Origin: Mytilus californianus
Taxonomy: Eukaryota; Mollusca; Bivalvia; Mytilida; Mytilidae
Assembly (NCBI RefSeq): GCF_021869535.1
Contig: NW_026262690.1
Coordinates: 68,007,995 to 68,071,994 of the forward strand
Direction: 5' to 3'
Length of the DNA: 64,000 nt
The notes under the pieces: model-generated
What the model saw: the letters and a program-made list of their open reading frames with translations, nothing else
Told to the model about the DNA's origin: nothing
Databases searched by the model: none
Shown here: positions 22,886 to 36,494 of the stretch, piece after piece
How the letters are laid out: each line of letters begins with the position of its first letter
Numbering within the stretch: the stretch's first letter is position 1
Translations under genes and position numbers: made by a program

Positions 22886-24139
22886 TTAAATATATATCTA
22901 TTAAATACCTTTAAGAAACCACACACCATGAACTGAAAAAACTTATAATTATCAATCAACATTATAAACATTTATCATACAAAGTTTCCATACATTATCT
23001 GATGGGCTTCGAAAGAAAAATGTGAACCTATGGATGTGGGTGTTTTTTGTTACAATATCTAAACTGACAATTGTATAAAATATCACCAACTAGCATAACA
23101 GAATGATTAACCTCTCAACAAAACAAATGAAAAATACAATAGTATCAACAACAACAAAAAATAAAAAGGATATGTAATGAAATTGATATATACTTTATTC
23201 TCATTAAACACATGTTATTAATTTAAAAAAAAAGATCCAATTAAAATATCCTAGTTTATTCTGTATAATATTATAGTACACATGATATAAAGATGAGACA
23301 AATCACCATTCAAGTCACAAAATAAAATTTATACACTTTAAAGTTTAGATAGTTCCTTTATGATCCTAATCCATTTCTTACCCTACGGTAACACAGACGT
23401 TCAGTATAAGCGAGAATTTTTACAACTTTATTAAGCAAAACACTAAACTATATGGTATTTGTTAAACATTTAAGAACCATTCCTTTTCTTATACCATGAC
23501 CAAAATTATATATATTTTTTCAAGTTTCATATGTTTTTTATGTACATTTTGATTTACCCAAAAAGTTATTTAAGTGTGTTATTTCATTAATCAATTAAAG
23601 TTCCCTATGAAACTGAAATTGGCACCTCCATTTATTAATCCTTAAACCCCTGAGTGACATGACCATCCAATAACCCCAAATGATTTTTACTTGTCAAAGT
23701 TTAAATCTTCTATCATAAAAGGTTTCATCATTATTACACAATTAATGTATTCTAAATTACTAGACCTTAGAAATCTATTCATTTCTATTACCAAAACAAA
23801 AAGTTGACCAATCCCTAGATTACTGGAGCATAACCATCAATATCTATTGACAAAATTTTATTTTAAAAGACTATGTACCTAATTATGATATTGTTAATGT
23901 TAACTGTTTTAAACTTATTAAAAGAATAAAAACATGTTTAGCACTCTCCGTACATAGTTCGACTGTTACTTTACCTCTTTTCAATGCAATTTTATAAAAC
24001 CGATGTTAAACTTCCAGTTTTTATAACAATAGGTTAAACTAATACATTTTATTCATAATAGTATCATACAGAAATCCAAACATAATTTTATACATTGATG
24101 ATATAATATGACAATAATTTTAGTAGCTTTTTAGTTAGA

Positions 24140-26345
24140 TTTTTTTTTTTAGTTTAGATATTGTTAAGTTTAAGAAATGTTATGTTTATAAGCATATTGT
24201 TTTGATGTAATGCATGGATTTTTTCTGTCATCTTTTATACTGATTTGAGATATGGTTAAAGTTAAATAAAATCACTTTGTACCAACATATATCATAAAAA
24301 TGATAACTGTTTTTCCATTTCCTTAATGTTAAACTATCTCATTGTAAAGCAATTTATAATATCAATGTTAAACTTTCCCCTTTTATAGCAATTTATCATT
24401 TTAATGTTAAATTTCTTCCTTACAGAAATGTAATCAAAAGCTTATCCTTTGCCTATATTAAAGGACAAATTCTTTGAATTTTTTCCTAATTTGAGAGTAG
24501 ACTTTTTTCTTTCTTTGTTATAAATAGTATAATTATATTGTTTTGATTTAAAGCAAGGATTTTTTATTTTAAGGTCATCTTTTATACTGACTTGAGTTAT
24601 TATTAAAGTTAACATATCTCACATTTTACCAACGTATATCATAAAAATGTTCACTGTTTACAATTTCTCTAATGTTATACTATCTCATTGTAAATCAATT
24701 TATAATATCAATGTTAAAAGGGCATTTGCTGTCAAATCCATGTTCACCGAATTGACTCAAATTCTCATATTTGATTTATAACATACTAAAACCTTATCCA
24801 AATTACAATAAGTCTGAAATAAACAATTAACAATGCATGGACTCGATAAAATGTATCAGCATTTCATATCGATATATGTTTATTTTTAAAGTTTAGATAT
24901 TGTTGAGTTTTAGATATGTTATGTTTATAGGCATATTGTTTTGACGTAATGCATGGATTTTTTTTGTCATCTTTTATACTGATTTGAGATATGGTTAAAG
25001 TTAAATAAAATCACTTTGTACCAACATATATCATAAAAATGATAACTGTTTTTCCATTTCCTTAATGTTAAACTATCTCATTGTAAAGCAATTTATAATA
25101 TCAATGTTAAACTTTCCCCTTTTATAGCAATTTATCATTTTAATGTTAAATTTCTTCCTTACAGAAATGTAATCAAAAGCTTATCCTTTGCCTATATTAT
25201 AGGACAAATTCTTTGAATTTTTTACTAATTTGAGAGTAGACTTTTTTCTTTCTTTGTTATAAATAGTATAATTATATTGTTTTGATTTAAAGCAAGGATT
25301 TTTTATTTTAAGGTCATCTTTTATACTGACTTGAGTTATTATTAAAGTTAAAATATCTCACATTATCACAACATATATCATAAAAATGTTCACTGTTTTC
25401 AATTTCTTTAATGTTATACTATCTCATTGTAAATCAATTTATAATACCAATGTTAAAAGGGCATTTGCTGTCAAATCCATGTTCACCGAATTGACTCAAA
25501 TTCTCATATTTGATTTATAACATACTAAAACCTTATCCAAATTACAATAAGTCTGAAATAAACAATTAGCAATGCATGGACTCGATAAAATGTATCAGCA
25601 TTTCATATCGATTTATGTTTTTTTAAGTATAAATATTGTTGAGGTTAAGAAATGTTAAGTTTATAAGCATATTGTTTTGATGTAATGCATGGATTTTTTA
25701 TGTCATCTTTTATACTGATTTGAGATATGGTTAAAGTTAAATAACATCACTTTGTACCAAAATATATCATAAAGATGAGAACTGTTTTTCCATTTCCTTA
25801 ATTTTAAACTATCTCATTGTAAATCAATTTACAATACCATTGTTAAATCCCCCCTTTTATAACAATTTATCATTTTAATGTTAAATACGTCCTAACAGAA
25901 ATGTAACCAAAAGCTTAATCTTTGCCTATATACTAAGACAAATTCTTTGGTTTTTTGACTAGTTTTAGAGTATATTTTTCTCTAACTTTGTTATAAATAG
26001 TATAATTATATTGTTTTGATTTAAAGCAAAGATGTGTTATATTTAGGTCATCTTTTATACTAACTTGAGTTATTATTCAAGTTAAAATATCTCACTTTTT
26101 AATAACATATATCATAAAAATGTTCACTGTTTTCAATTTCTTTAATGTTATTATCTCATTGTAAAGCATTTTGTAATACCAATGTTAAAAGGGCATTTGC
26201 TGTCAAATCCATGTCCACCGAATTGACTCAAATTCTCATATTTGATTAATAACATACTAAAGCTTATATCCAAATTACAATAAGTCTGAAATAAACAATT
26301 AACAATGTATGCACTCGATAAAATGTATCAGCATTTCGTGTGTTT
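24140..26345 (+). repeat. Left-arm tandem array, three units of about 740 bp
   Basis: Units start near 24140, 24886 and 25621, each at a TTTAGATATTGTT-like motif followed by AGCATATTGTTTTGATGTAA. Each unit contains two related halves marked by GTCATCTTTTATACTGA and ends with TGCTGTCAAATCCATGTTCA and GATAAAATGTATCAGCATTT. Units 1 and 2 are closer to each other than to unit 3. No coding potential. Confidence 0.85.
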
Positions 26346-27004
26346 TTTAGTCTAGACGCCAACTAATTAACCATCGAGATGACCTCAGAAGGCTGTCGAT
26401 GGTCATATAATCCGAAATAAGCATAAACATGAATATGAATGGATAGCAACCTCGTGCATTTGGACTTTTCTAGGTCTGTTTGATTTCATGTTTTAGGTTA
26501 AACAAAATAAGTTAATCGTCGTTTTTACCTGTAAAAGAATGATTTTTTTTTATTGATTGAATCATTCAACGAAATGGTTCACTTTAGTTTCACTTTTAAT
26601 GTTGACATTCTTTTCCTTTTAATGGCTGAACACGACTAATATACGCGTACCCAATCTCTAGTTAATGAGTTATATTGAAGTTTACATGAATATAGATTCA
26701 ATGAGATCGAATTATTCACTTTTTGCTTATTTTGACAAAATTGAACTAAACTGGCTGCTAAAAGCCAAATGTTATTTCACTATTTCACTTTCATTTAGGA
26801 TTAGGAAAAAAATATACTTTAATTGTTTTTATATCCCATAGCTAATGCTCCTTTAAACTATCTCCTTTTATAATGATTTGTCATATTAATGTTAAATTTC
26901 CTCCTTACAAAAATGTAAAACTGATATGATAGGACAAATTAGTTATTTTACTAATTTAAGAGTAGATTTTTCCATACTTTGTTAAAGACATGAGTTTAGA
27001 TATA

Positions 27005-27195
27005 GCTAAGTTTAAAAGTGGGGCAAAAGATACCAGAGGGACATTCAAACTCATATGTCGAAAATAAACAGACAAAGCCATGGCTAAAAAAGAAAAAGAC
27101 CAACAGATAAACAATAGTACACAAAACACAAAATAGAAAACTACAGACTGAGCAACATGAACCTCACCAAAAACTGAGGGTGATCTCAGAAATCT
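27005..27195 (+). repeat. Interspersed repeat inside the left arm (GATACCAGAGGGACA family)
   Basis: Same order of motifs as 15640-15910. Its mirror copy lies at 37495-37680, so it was inside the element before the arms were last made identical. Confidence 0.7.
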
Positions 27196-27699
27196 TAAGA
27201 AATATTATATTTACGTTTGTATTGATTTCCTAATACATAAACACCATGCTAAATGTTAAATAAGAGAATAACTACATTTGCCAATGAATTGTCTTCCTAG
27301 CCATTGTTAACCCTAATGATTTGGTGCTTTTTATATATTGAAATATACATGTATATATATTTAGTCATGTTATGTTTGTAAATTTGGAAACAACTCTGTA
27401 AACATGGAAAATACTGAAGATTTTTGATGATAGGTAAACAGTGTAACTCTATAAGTTTTGGTTTTCTAGGAACAAATATAACAAGACTTGAATTTTGTTA
27501 AATGGTGTATTGAATGTAAACATGATAGAATTTTTTTTATAAATTTTTACTGTTGTTTTTATTTATCAAAGAAAACACTCATTTTCTATATACAAAATGT
27601 AATTGTTTAATAAAAGATAAACATGTGTAAGGTTTCTTACAACTACTCTTTTTGTATTATTTAGATTATTTTTTTTTATGATAAATGTACATTTTTATT

Positions 27700-27931
27700 A
27701 AAAGCTACAGCTGCAGTACCCACAATTTCAGATACAGTGCCCAAAACTACTGCTACAGTGTCTAAAATAACTGCAAGGCCTCTGCCAACAATTACAGCTA
27801 CAGTGCTAACTATAGAAACCAGTTCAACCATTAAAGTTATAACGGACATTTCATCCATATTATTATCTACCAAATATCCAAAAAAAAAAGAGAAGAATTT
27901 CAGAACTAACTATGTTAATACTACTAGTTAA
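27700..27931 (+). other. Thr/Pro/Val-rich minisatellite-like ORF, left arm
   Basis: An open frame reads as a Thr/Val/Ile-rich stretch made from degenerate units of about 21-24 bases (ACAGTGCCCAAAACTACTGC, ACAGTGTCTAAAATAACTGC). GC content is higher than the surroundings. The antisense frame is also open and hydrophobic. It may be a repeat rather than a gene. Mirror copy at 36753-36985. Confidence 0.25.
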
Positions 27932-28189
27932 TTTTCATTTATTCAAAATGAAAGTACTGAATCTATGATAAATGGTACCATCACATTTTTCTGAATACTA
28001 TTACTTATGATAAAAAAACTAACATATATCATACTCACTGTTTTTATTTGTGTTATAATATTATTATTTCATATTTTTAAAATATATTTTGTAATAAAAC
28101 AAAAGTTTTAAAAATTACAATTGAATGAAAATTCATATGAAAAAATAACATATATAAGAAAACCACTACAAATTTATAGATTGTTTTCA

Positions 28190-28623
28190 TTTATGGTATA
28201 AAGGATTGTGGATATGGGCAAACATTGTCACCTTTTTGTCATAACTGCTTTTGTAAGATTCCATTACCTACAGCAAAGAAACCATCAATACCTACCAATT
28301 CATACTATTTTAGAAAGTCCAGAATTATATTCTCTTAATGATATACACACAACACACTCCTCATTAACCTTATTATCATCGCAGCCATCCTATTCAAGAA
28401 ATCCAGATACTCCAGATTCATCTGAACTACCAAATATCCAAAATCCATCTTATCATCATCATCATCCCTTTGACCATCTGCACTGTATTTTGAAAGGTGG
28501 TCTTATTCAATTCCTACAGGACCAGGAGTGCAAACCCGGTTGAAAAGCCATCTTCTCCAGTCGCAAATAGAACACGAAAGAAAAAAAAAGAAAAATATCA
28601 TTTTGAAGAGATGATTGATTAAG
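28190..28623 (+). pseudogene. Possible decayed gene fragment with a Cys cluster, left arm
   Basis: This island is less AT-rich than its surroundings. One frame gives KDCGYGQTLSPFCHNCFCKI, a possible zinc-binding cluster. A second frame gives a Ser/Pro-rich stretch ending NPSYHHHHPFDHLH. A third ends RTRKKKKEKYHFEEMID and a stop. The pieces lie in order on one strand but in different frames, as expected of a decayed or spliced gene. I do not recognise the family. The mirror copy is at 36061-36494 on the minus strand with the same frame breaks. Confidence 0.3.
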
Positions 28624-28799
28624 AATTGTGTTTCATACAAATTTCATTGAGTTTCAATAAACATAACAAAAAGGTTCAGAACTAGATGCCAGTGTCAAAC
28701 TCATTTATATATACATGTACTTGTTTTGCTGTTTGACCAATTTTCTATAACAAAACACATATGAAAAATAGGTAGTATAAAGCTATTAAAAATCATAAT

Positions 28800-30680
28800 A
28801 ATTGTTTTAAAACTAACATTAAACATTTATGAAAAATACAAAAAAAAACCACCATTTTACATGTTATGTAACTCGTAGTGTTTCAGTCATAAAAGTAAAA
28901 TGTTCAATACAGCATTACAATAAAATGATTGTGAAAATTTTCATTTAATACTTTGCAAACTAATTTTTAATTCGTTTAGATTTAGACATATGTAGCTTGT
29001 TTTGTTTTTTTACATTTTTTTATGTAGATTGACTTATGTCTTAATTTCTTAATACTTATATGTATGTGTGTGTGTGTGTTGTTTTAATTTTTTATATACT
29101 GTTATTGGAAAATTCAGAAACAAAAAAAAAGCCAATGACTTTTTAGTAGCTAAGATTTAGACAGATATATTTTCTATTTTTTATTTTGCATTCCTTATGT
29201 GGAATAACATATGGTTTGATTTCGTAATACTCATCTGTATGTATGTGTGTTTTGTTACCTTTTTTTTGTGTCTTAAAACTAACAATAAACATTTATAAAA
29301 AGTAAAAAAAACACCAACCATCTTACATGTTGTGTAATAGAAGATTTTAAATCACAAAAGTAAAATGTTCGATACAGCATTACAAGGTTTGAGTCAATAT
29401 TGATGTCATCCTCGATTTGGTTGCCTTTCCAAATGATATTTGATGAAAGTGTTTATTATGGAGTGGGGTATCAGTATCTTATAAACACCCTCTGTAGTTT
29501 AGTAGTTTAGATATAATTTAGTGTAGTTATTTTGTTATGCTTCAAGTTAAATTTCTGAATATTATTTTTTTATTTGTTTTGAAATTGGTAATACTACAAA
29601 TATGTATGCTAATAAAATGATTGTCAACATTTTCATTTAATACATGCAAACTAATTTTTCAGTAGTTTAGATTTAGACAGATGTTTTTTTTTTTTTTTAT
29701 AAGATTGACTTATGTCTTAATTTCTTAATACTTATGTGTATGTATGTGTTGTTTTAATTTTTTTTTATACTGTTATTGGTAAATGCAGAAACAAAAAAAA
29801 AGAGCTAATGATGTTTTAGTAGTTAAGATTTAGACAGATCTATTTTCTTTTGTATCAATCCTTATGTAGATTAACATATGGTTTGATTTTTAATACTCAT
29901 GTGTATGTGTGTTTGTTTTTTTCCCCTTTGTTTTGTCTGAAAACTAACAATAAGCATATATAAAATATACAAAAAACATCTAACATTTTACATGTTATGT
30001 AACAAGAGTTTTTCAATAATAAAAATAAAATGTTCAATACAGCATTATAAGGTTTGAGTCAGTATTGATGTCCCCCTGTATAGTTCCTCGATTTGGTTGC
30101 CTTTCCAAAGAGTATTCGATGAAAGTGTTTATCATGGAGTGGGGTATCAGTGTCTTAAAAACACCCTCTATAGTTTAGTAGTTTAGATATGATTTAGTAT
30201 AGATTTTTTGTTATGCTTAATGTCGATATTCTGAATATTAATTTGTTGTTTGTTTTGATATTGAAAATACTACAAATATATGTGCCAATACAATGATTGT
30301 GATATATTAGAAGTTTTTATTTTCATTTAATACATGCAAACTAATTTTTTAGCAGTTTAGATTTAGACAGATGTATATTTTTGTTTCATTTTTTATGTAG
30401 ATTGACTTATGGTTTAATTTCTTAATACTTATATGTATGTGTGTGTATGTATTGTTTTATTTATTTTTTATACTGTTATTGTTAAATCCAGAAACAAAAT
30501 AAGTGCCAATGATTTTTTAGTAGTTGAGATTTAGACAGATGTATTCGTTTTTTAATTCTTATATAGATTAACTTATGGTTTGATTTCTTAATTCTCATGC
30601 GTATGTGTGTGTGGTTTTTTCTTTTTTTTTCTCCTTGTACGGTTATTGTTAAACTTTTGTGGAACAAAATGAGTGCCAAT
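28800..30680 (+). repeat. Second tandem array of the left arm
   Basis: Repeating blocks: AAAACTAACAATAAACATTT, GTAAAATGTTCAATACAGCA, GAAAGTGTTTAT.ATGGAGTG, TTTAGATTTAGACAGATG, GACTTATG...TTAATACTTATATGTATG and CTGTTATTG...AAATCCAGAAAC. The block starting AAAACTAAC begins near 28808, 29273 and 29939. Unit length is uneven, about 470 to 670 bp. Contains short TG runs. No coding signal. Mirrored at 34000-35880. Confidence 0.7.
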
Positions 30681-31232
30681 GATATATATCTATGTATGCA
30701 ATACTGGTAATTTCATACTTGTTTTAAACATGTTATTATTGATAAGAAAATCTTGATAATGTCTCATTTAATTGAGAAAATGTCTTAAAAATATGTCATA
30801 TATGCATTTAATGTTTGCAAATTAATATTACACAATTCACATATCATTTTTAATCTTGAAGTATTAAGGTATTGTTATATAATTTGTTATTATTGTTAAA
30901 TACCCTTTCTATGTGTATTATGAACTGCTATAGCAAATAGTAACAATGTTAACTCAGAAGGATCACATATATGTATCAAAAAAGAAAGAAAAAAAAACAT
31001 GATTAGGAAGAACCAAATACTTTATTTTATAATTAATAGTTCTAAAAAAAAACAAAGAAAAAAAGCATCGTTTTTGTGTGTGTGTGTGCACATATTCAAT
31101 GTTTTAAAGTTTTATAAAGCAGAGGTATTGTTTATATATTTTTAATATTAAAGTTATCAAAAAAAGAACTACTTCGTTTTATACTTATTTGATACATATT
31201 GCTTTTATTAAAAAAAATTCTCTATTTGATAT

Positions 31233-31267
<35 letters not shown>

Positions 31268-31559
31268 AAGACTTGCGTACCAATGTTGAAAGTCTCTAAA
31301 GAACTATCTCATATTCAATTTTAATAAAAAAAAAAAAAAAATACAAGCTAATATGTTTAAAAAATAAATTTATAAATCTATTTTGTTTTTTTTTTCACAT
31401 ATGAAAATAAGCAGATTTATTCTTACATATATGTTTTTTTTTTTTTTTTGTTTGTTTTTTTTTTATGCTGTTAAAAAAATACTGTAAATACGTTTTTATG
31501 ATTGATGCATATTTGAATAAATGTTGAGTAAAACATATTTGATTATTTATGTTATTTCA

Positions 31560-32325
31560 TTGAACAATCCAAATTGCAAATTGAGGTCCTATTTCTATGT
31601 GCTCTGTCAATAGAATTGGAAGGAGATTGAGCTTTCTTTTCTTATATATTCATTGATACCTTGATTTAATTTGTTGTTTGGGTTACTTAAATTTATTGAG
31701 ATTTACGCCAGAGTCATATCACAGGAACTATTGAACAGGTACATAAATGTATTTAGGGTAATAAAACAGGCAAACGAAAAATTAATGTATAAGGAAATTT
31801 TGAGTTCTAATAAACCCAATGTTCATGTATTCTTTAAACTACTGGACTACATATCTTGGAGGTACTAGAGATTTCATCTGCGATTGAAAAAATTGAAAAG
31901 TCACATTAAGAGAAAGCTTTGCAAATTGTGTCATCATTTGACAGAGGATAATATACACAATCCGCTTAATGCAATGCACGGCACCAGGGGAGACCATCAG
32001 ATACTATGTTTTTACAAGGTTGTTAAAAATAAAATTCGATGGTCTCCCCTGTTGACGTGCATTCATGGCAATTCTTTTTTATGTATCCCAGAATTTAACA
32101 TTAAATATGGTCTCTCTTGCAAGGCTTCTCTTGCACGACATGAAGACCATACCATGATTTTACAAGGTGGGTAAAAAAAAAATTAATAAAAAAAAAAAGA
32201 AATTTATATGGTCTCTCTTGCAAGGCTTCTCTTGCACGACATGAAGACTATACCATGATTTTACAAGGTGGGTGAAAAAAAAAATTAATAAAAAACAAAT
32301 TTTAAATTGATAAAAAAAAAAAAAA
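31560..32325 (+). other. Inner left arm next to the palindrome centre: nested hairpins and unrecognised short ORFs
   Basis: Two short ORFs (31671-31868 and 31884-32174) match no family I know. Nested inverted motifs follow: GGGGAGACCATC at 31988-31999 with GATGGTCTCCCC at about 32038-32049, and a TATGGTCTCTCTTGC...GAAGACCATA hairpin at about 32107-32152, repeated at about 32208-32253. Poly(A) tracts interrupt the region. Mirror copy at 32368-33130. Confidence 0.55.
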
Positions 32326-32367
32326 TTACCAATTTTTTTTCAAATTTTAAATTTTTTCAATTTAAAA
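32326..32367. other. Centre (loop) of the giant palindrome
   Basis: About 42 bases of A/T-only or nearly A/T-only sequence separate the end of the left arm poly(A) tract from the right arm poly(T) tract. It contains further small AAATTTTAAATTT-type palindromes. Confidence 0.6.
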
Positions 32368-33999
32368 TTTTTTTTTTATCAATTTAAAATTTGTTTTTTA
32401 TTAATTTTTTTTTTCACCCACCTTGTAAAATCATGGTATAGTCTTCATGTCGTGCAAGAGAAGCCTTGCAAGAGAGACCATATAAATTTCTTTTTTTTTT
32501 TATTAATTTTTTTTTTACCCACCTTGTAAAATCATGGTATGGTCTTCATGTCGTGCAAGAGAAGCCTTGCAAGAGAGACCATATTTAATGTTAAATTCTG
32601 GGATACATAAAAAAGAATTGCCATGAATGCACGTCAACAGGGGAGACCATCGAATTTTATTTTTAACAACCTTGTAAAAACATAGTATCTGATGGTCTCC
32701 CCTGGTGCCGTGCATTGCATTAAGCGGATTGTGTATATTTTCCTCTGTCAAATGATGACACAATTTGCAAAGCTTTCTCTTAATGTGACTTTTCAATTTT
32801 TTCAATCGCAGATGAAATCTCTAGTACCTCCAAGATATGTAGTCCAGTAGTTTAAAGAATACATGAACATTGGGTTTATTAGAACTCAAAATTTCCTTAT
32901 ACATTAATTTTTCGTTTGCCTGTTTTATTACCCTAAATACATTTATGTACCTGTTCAATAGTTCCTGTGATATGACTCTGGCGTAAATCTCAATAAATTT
33001 AAGTAACCCAAACAACAAATTAAATCAAGGTATCAATGAATATATAAGAAAAGAAAGCTCAATCTCCTTCCAATTCTATTGACAGAGCACATAGAAATAG
33101 GACCTCAATTTGCAATTTGGATTGTTCAATGAAATAACATAAATAATCAAATATGTTTTACTCAACATTTATTCAAATATGCATCAATCATAAAAACGTA
33201 TTTACAGTATTTTTTTAACAGCATAAAAAAAAACAAACAAAAAAAAAAAACATATATGTAAGAATAAATCTGCTTATTTTCATATGTGAAAAAAAAAAAC
33301 AAAATAGATTTATAAATTTATTTTTTAAACATATTAGCTTGTATTTTTTTTTTTTTTTTTTATTAAAATTGAATATGAGATAGTTCTTTAGAGACTTTCA
33401 ACATTGGTACGCAAGTCTTGTTTTTTTTTTTTTTTTTTTTTTTTTTAAACATATCAAATAGAGAATTTTTTTTAATAAAAGCAATATGTATCAAATAAGT
33501 ATAAAACGAAGTAGTTCTTTTTTTGATAACTTTAATATTAAAAATATATAAACAATACCTCTGCTTTATAAAACTTTAAAACATTGAATATGTGCACACA
33601 CACACACAAAAACGATGCTTTTTTTCTTTGTTTTTTTTTAGAACTATTAATTATAAAATAAAGTATTTGGTTCTTCCTAATCATGTTTTTTTTTCTTTCT
33701 TTTTTGATACATATATGTGATCCTTCTGAGTTAACATTGTTACTATTTGCTATAGCAGTTCATAATACACATAGAAAGGGTATTTAACAATAATAACAAA
33801 TTATATAACAATACCTTAATACTTCAAGATTAAAAATGATATGTGAATTGTGTAATATTAATTTGCAAACATTAAATGCATATATGACATATTTTTAAGA
33901 CATTTTCTCAATTAAATGAGACATTATCAAGATTTTCTTATCAATAATAACATGTTTAAAACAAGTATGAAATTACCAGTATTGCATACATAGATATAT

Positions 34000-35880
34000 A
34001 TCATTGGCACTCATTTTGTTCCACAAAAGTTTAACAATAACCGTACAAGGAGAAAAAAAAAGAAAAAACCACACACACATACGCATGAGAATTAAGAAAT
34101 CAAACCATAAGTTAATCTATATAAGAATTAAAAAACGAATACATCTGTCTAAATCTCAACTACTAAAAAATCATTGGCACTTATTTTGTTTCTGGATTTA
34201 ACAATAACAGTATAAAAAATAAATAAAACAATACATACACACACATACATATAAGTATTAAGAAATTAAACCATAAGTCAATCTACATAAAAAATGAAAC
34301 AAAAATATACATCTGTCTAAATCTAAACTGCTAAAAAATTAGTTTGCATGTATTAAATGAAAATAAAAACTTCTAATATATCACAATCATTGTATTGGCA
34401 CATATATTTGTAGTATTTTCAATATCAAAACAAACAACAAATTAATATTCAGAATATCGACATTAAGCATAACAAAAAATCTATACTAAATCATATCTAA
34501 ACTACTAAACTATAGAGGGTGTTTTTAAGACACTGATACCCCACTCCATGATAAACACTTTCATCGAATACTCTTTGGAAAGGCAACCAAATCGAGGAAC
34601 TATACAGGGGGACATCAATACTGACTCAAACCTTATAATGCTGTATTGAACATTTTATTTTTATTATTGAAAAACTCTTGTTACATAACATGTAAAATGT
34701 TAGATGTTTTTTGTATATTTTATATATGCTTATTGTTAGTTTTCAGACAAAACAAAGGGGAAAAAAACAAACACACATACACATGAGTATTAAAAATCAA
34801 ACCATATGTTAATCTACATAAGGATTGATACAAAAGAAAATAGATCTGTCTAAATCTTAACTACTAAAACATCATTAGCTCTTTTTTTTTGTTTCTGCAT
34901 TTACCAATAACAGTATAAAAAAAAATTAAAACAACACATACATACACATAAGTATTAAGAAATTAAGACATAAGTCAATCTTATAAAAAAAAAAAAAAAC
35001 ATCTGTCTAAATCTAAACTACTGAAAAATTAGTTTGCATGTATTAAATGAAAATGTTGACAATCATTTTATTAGCATACATATTTGTAGTATTACCAATT
35101 TCAAAACAAATAAAAAAATAATATTCAGAAATTTAACTTGAAGCATAACAAAATAACTACACTAAATTATATCTAAACTACTAAACTACAGAGGGTGTTT
35201 ATAAGATACTGATACCCCACTCCATAATAAACACTTTCATCAAATATCATTTGGAAAGGCAACCAAATCGAGGATGACATCAATATTGACTCAAACCTTG
35301 TAATGCTGTATCGAACATTTTACTTTTGTGATTTAAAATCTTCTATTACACAACATGTAAGATGGTTGGTGTTTTTTTTACTTTTTATAAATGTTTATTG
35401 TTAGTTTTAAGACACAAAAAAAAGGTAACAAAACACACATACATACAGATGAGTATTACGAAATCAAACCATATGTTATTCCACATAAGGAATGCAAAAT
35501 AAAAAATAGAAAATATATCTGTCTAAATCTTAGCTACTAAAAAGTCATTGGCTTTTTTTTTGTTTCTGAATTTTCCAATAACAGTATATAAAAAATTAAA
35601 ACAACACACACACACACATACATATAAGTATTAAGAAATTAAGACATAAGTCAATCTACATAAAAAAATGTAAAAAAACAAAACAAGCTACATATGTCTA
35701 AATCTAAACGAATTAAAAATTAGTTTGCAAAGTATTAAATGAAAATTTTCACAATCATTTTATTGTAATGCTGTATTGAACATTTTACTTTTATGACTGA
35801 AACACTACGAGTTACATAACATGTAAAATGGTGGTTTTTTTTTGTATTTTTCATAAATGTTTAATGTTAGTTTTAAAACA
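34000..35880 (-). repeat. Second tandem array of the right arm (mirror)
   Basis: Inverted copy of 28800-30680. Short ORFs such as 34004-34201 are identical to their left-arm partners and look non-genic. Confidence 0.7.
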
Positions 35881-36060
35881 ATTATTATGATTTTTAATAG
35901 CTTTATACTACCTATTTTTCATATGTGTTTTGTTATAGAAAATTGGTCAAACAGCAAAACAAGTACATGTATATATAAATGAGTTTGACACTGGCATCTA
36001 GTTCTGAACCTTTTTGTTATGTTTATTGAAACTCAATGAAATTTGTATGAAACACAATTC

Positions 36061-36494
36061 TTAATCAATCATCTCTTCAAAATGATATTTTTCTTTTTTT
36101 TTTCTTTCGTGTTCTATTTGCGACTGGAGAAGATGGCTTTTCAACCGGGTTTGCACTCCTGGTCCTGTAGGAATTGAATAAGACCACCTTTCAAAATACA
36201 GTGCAGATGGTCAAAGGGATGATGATGATGATAAGATGGATTTTGGATATTTGGTAGTTCAGATGAATCTGGAGTATCTGGATTTCTTGAATAGGATGGC
36301 TGCGATGATAATAAGGTTAATGAGGAGTGTGTTGTGTGTATATCATTAAGAGAATATAATTCTGGACTTTCTAAAATAGTATGAATTGGTAGGTATTGAT
36401 GGTTTCTTTGCTGTAGGTAATGGAATCTTACAAAAGCAGTTATGACAAAAAGGTGACAATGTTTGCCCATATCCACAATCCTTTATACCATAAA
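36061..36494 (-). pseudogene. Possible decayed gene fragment with a Cys cluster, right arm mirror
   Basis: Inverted copy of 28190-28623. The 111-residue ORF in it is identical to its left-arm partner. Same interpretation and doubts. Confidence 0.3.

Noticed and set aside
31671-33018. Short ORFs of 65 and 96 residues present in both arms as genes
   Set aside because: Their two-fold presence is due to the palindrome. Composition is ordinary for AT-rich DNA and no family is recognised.
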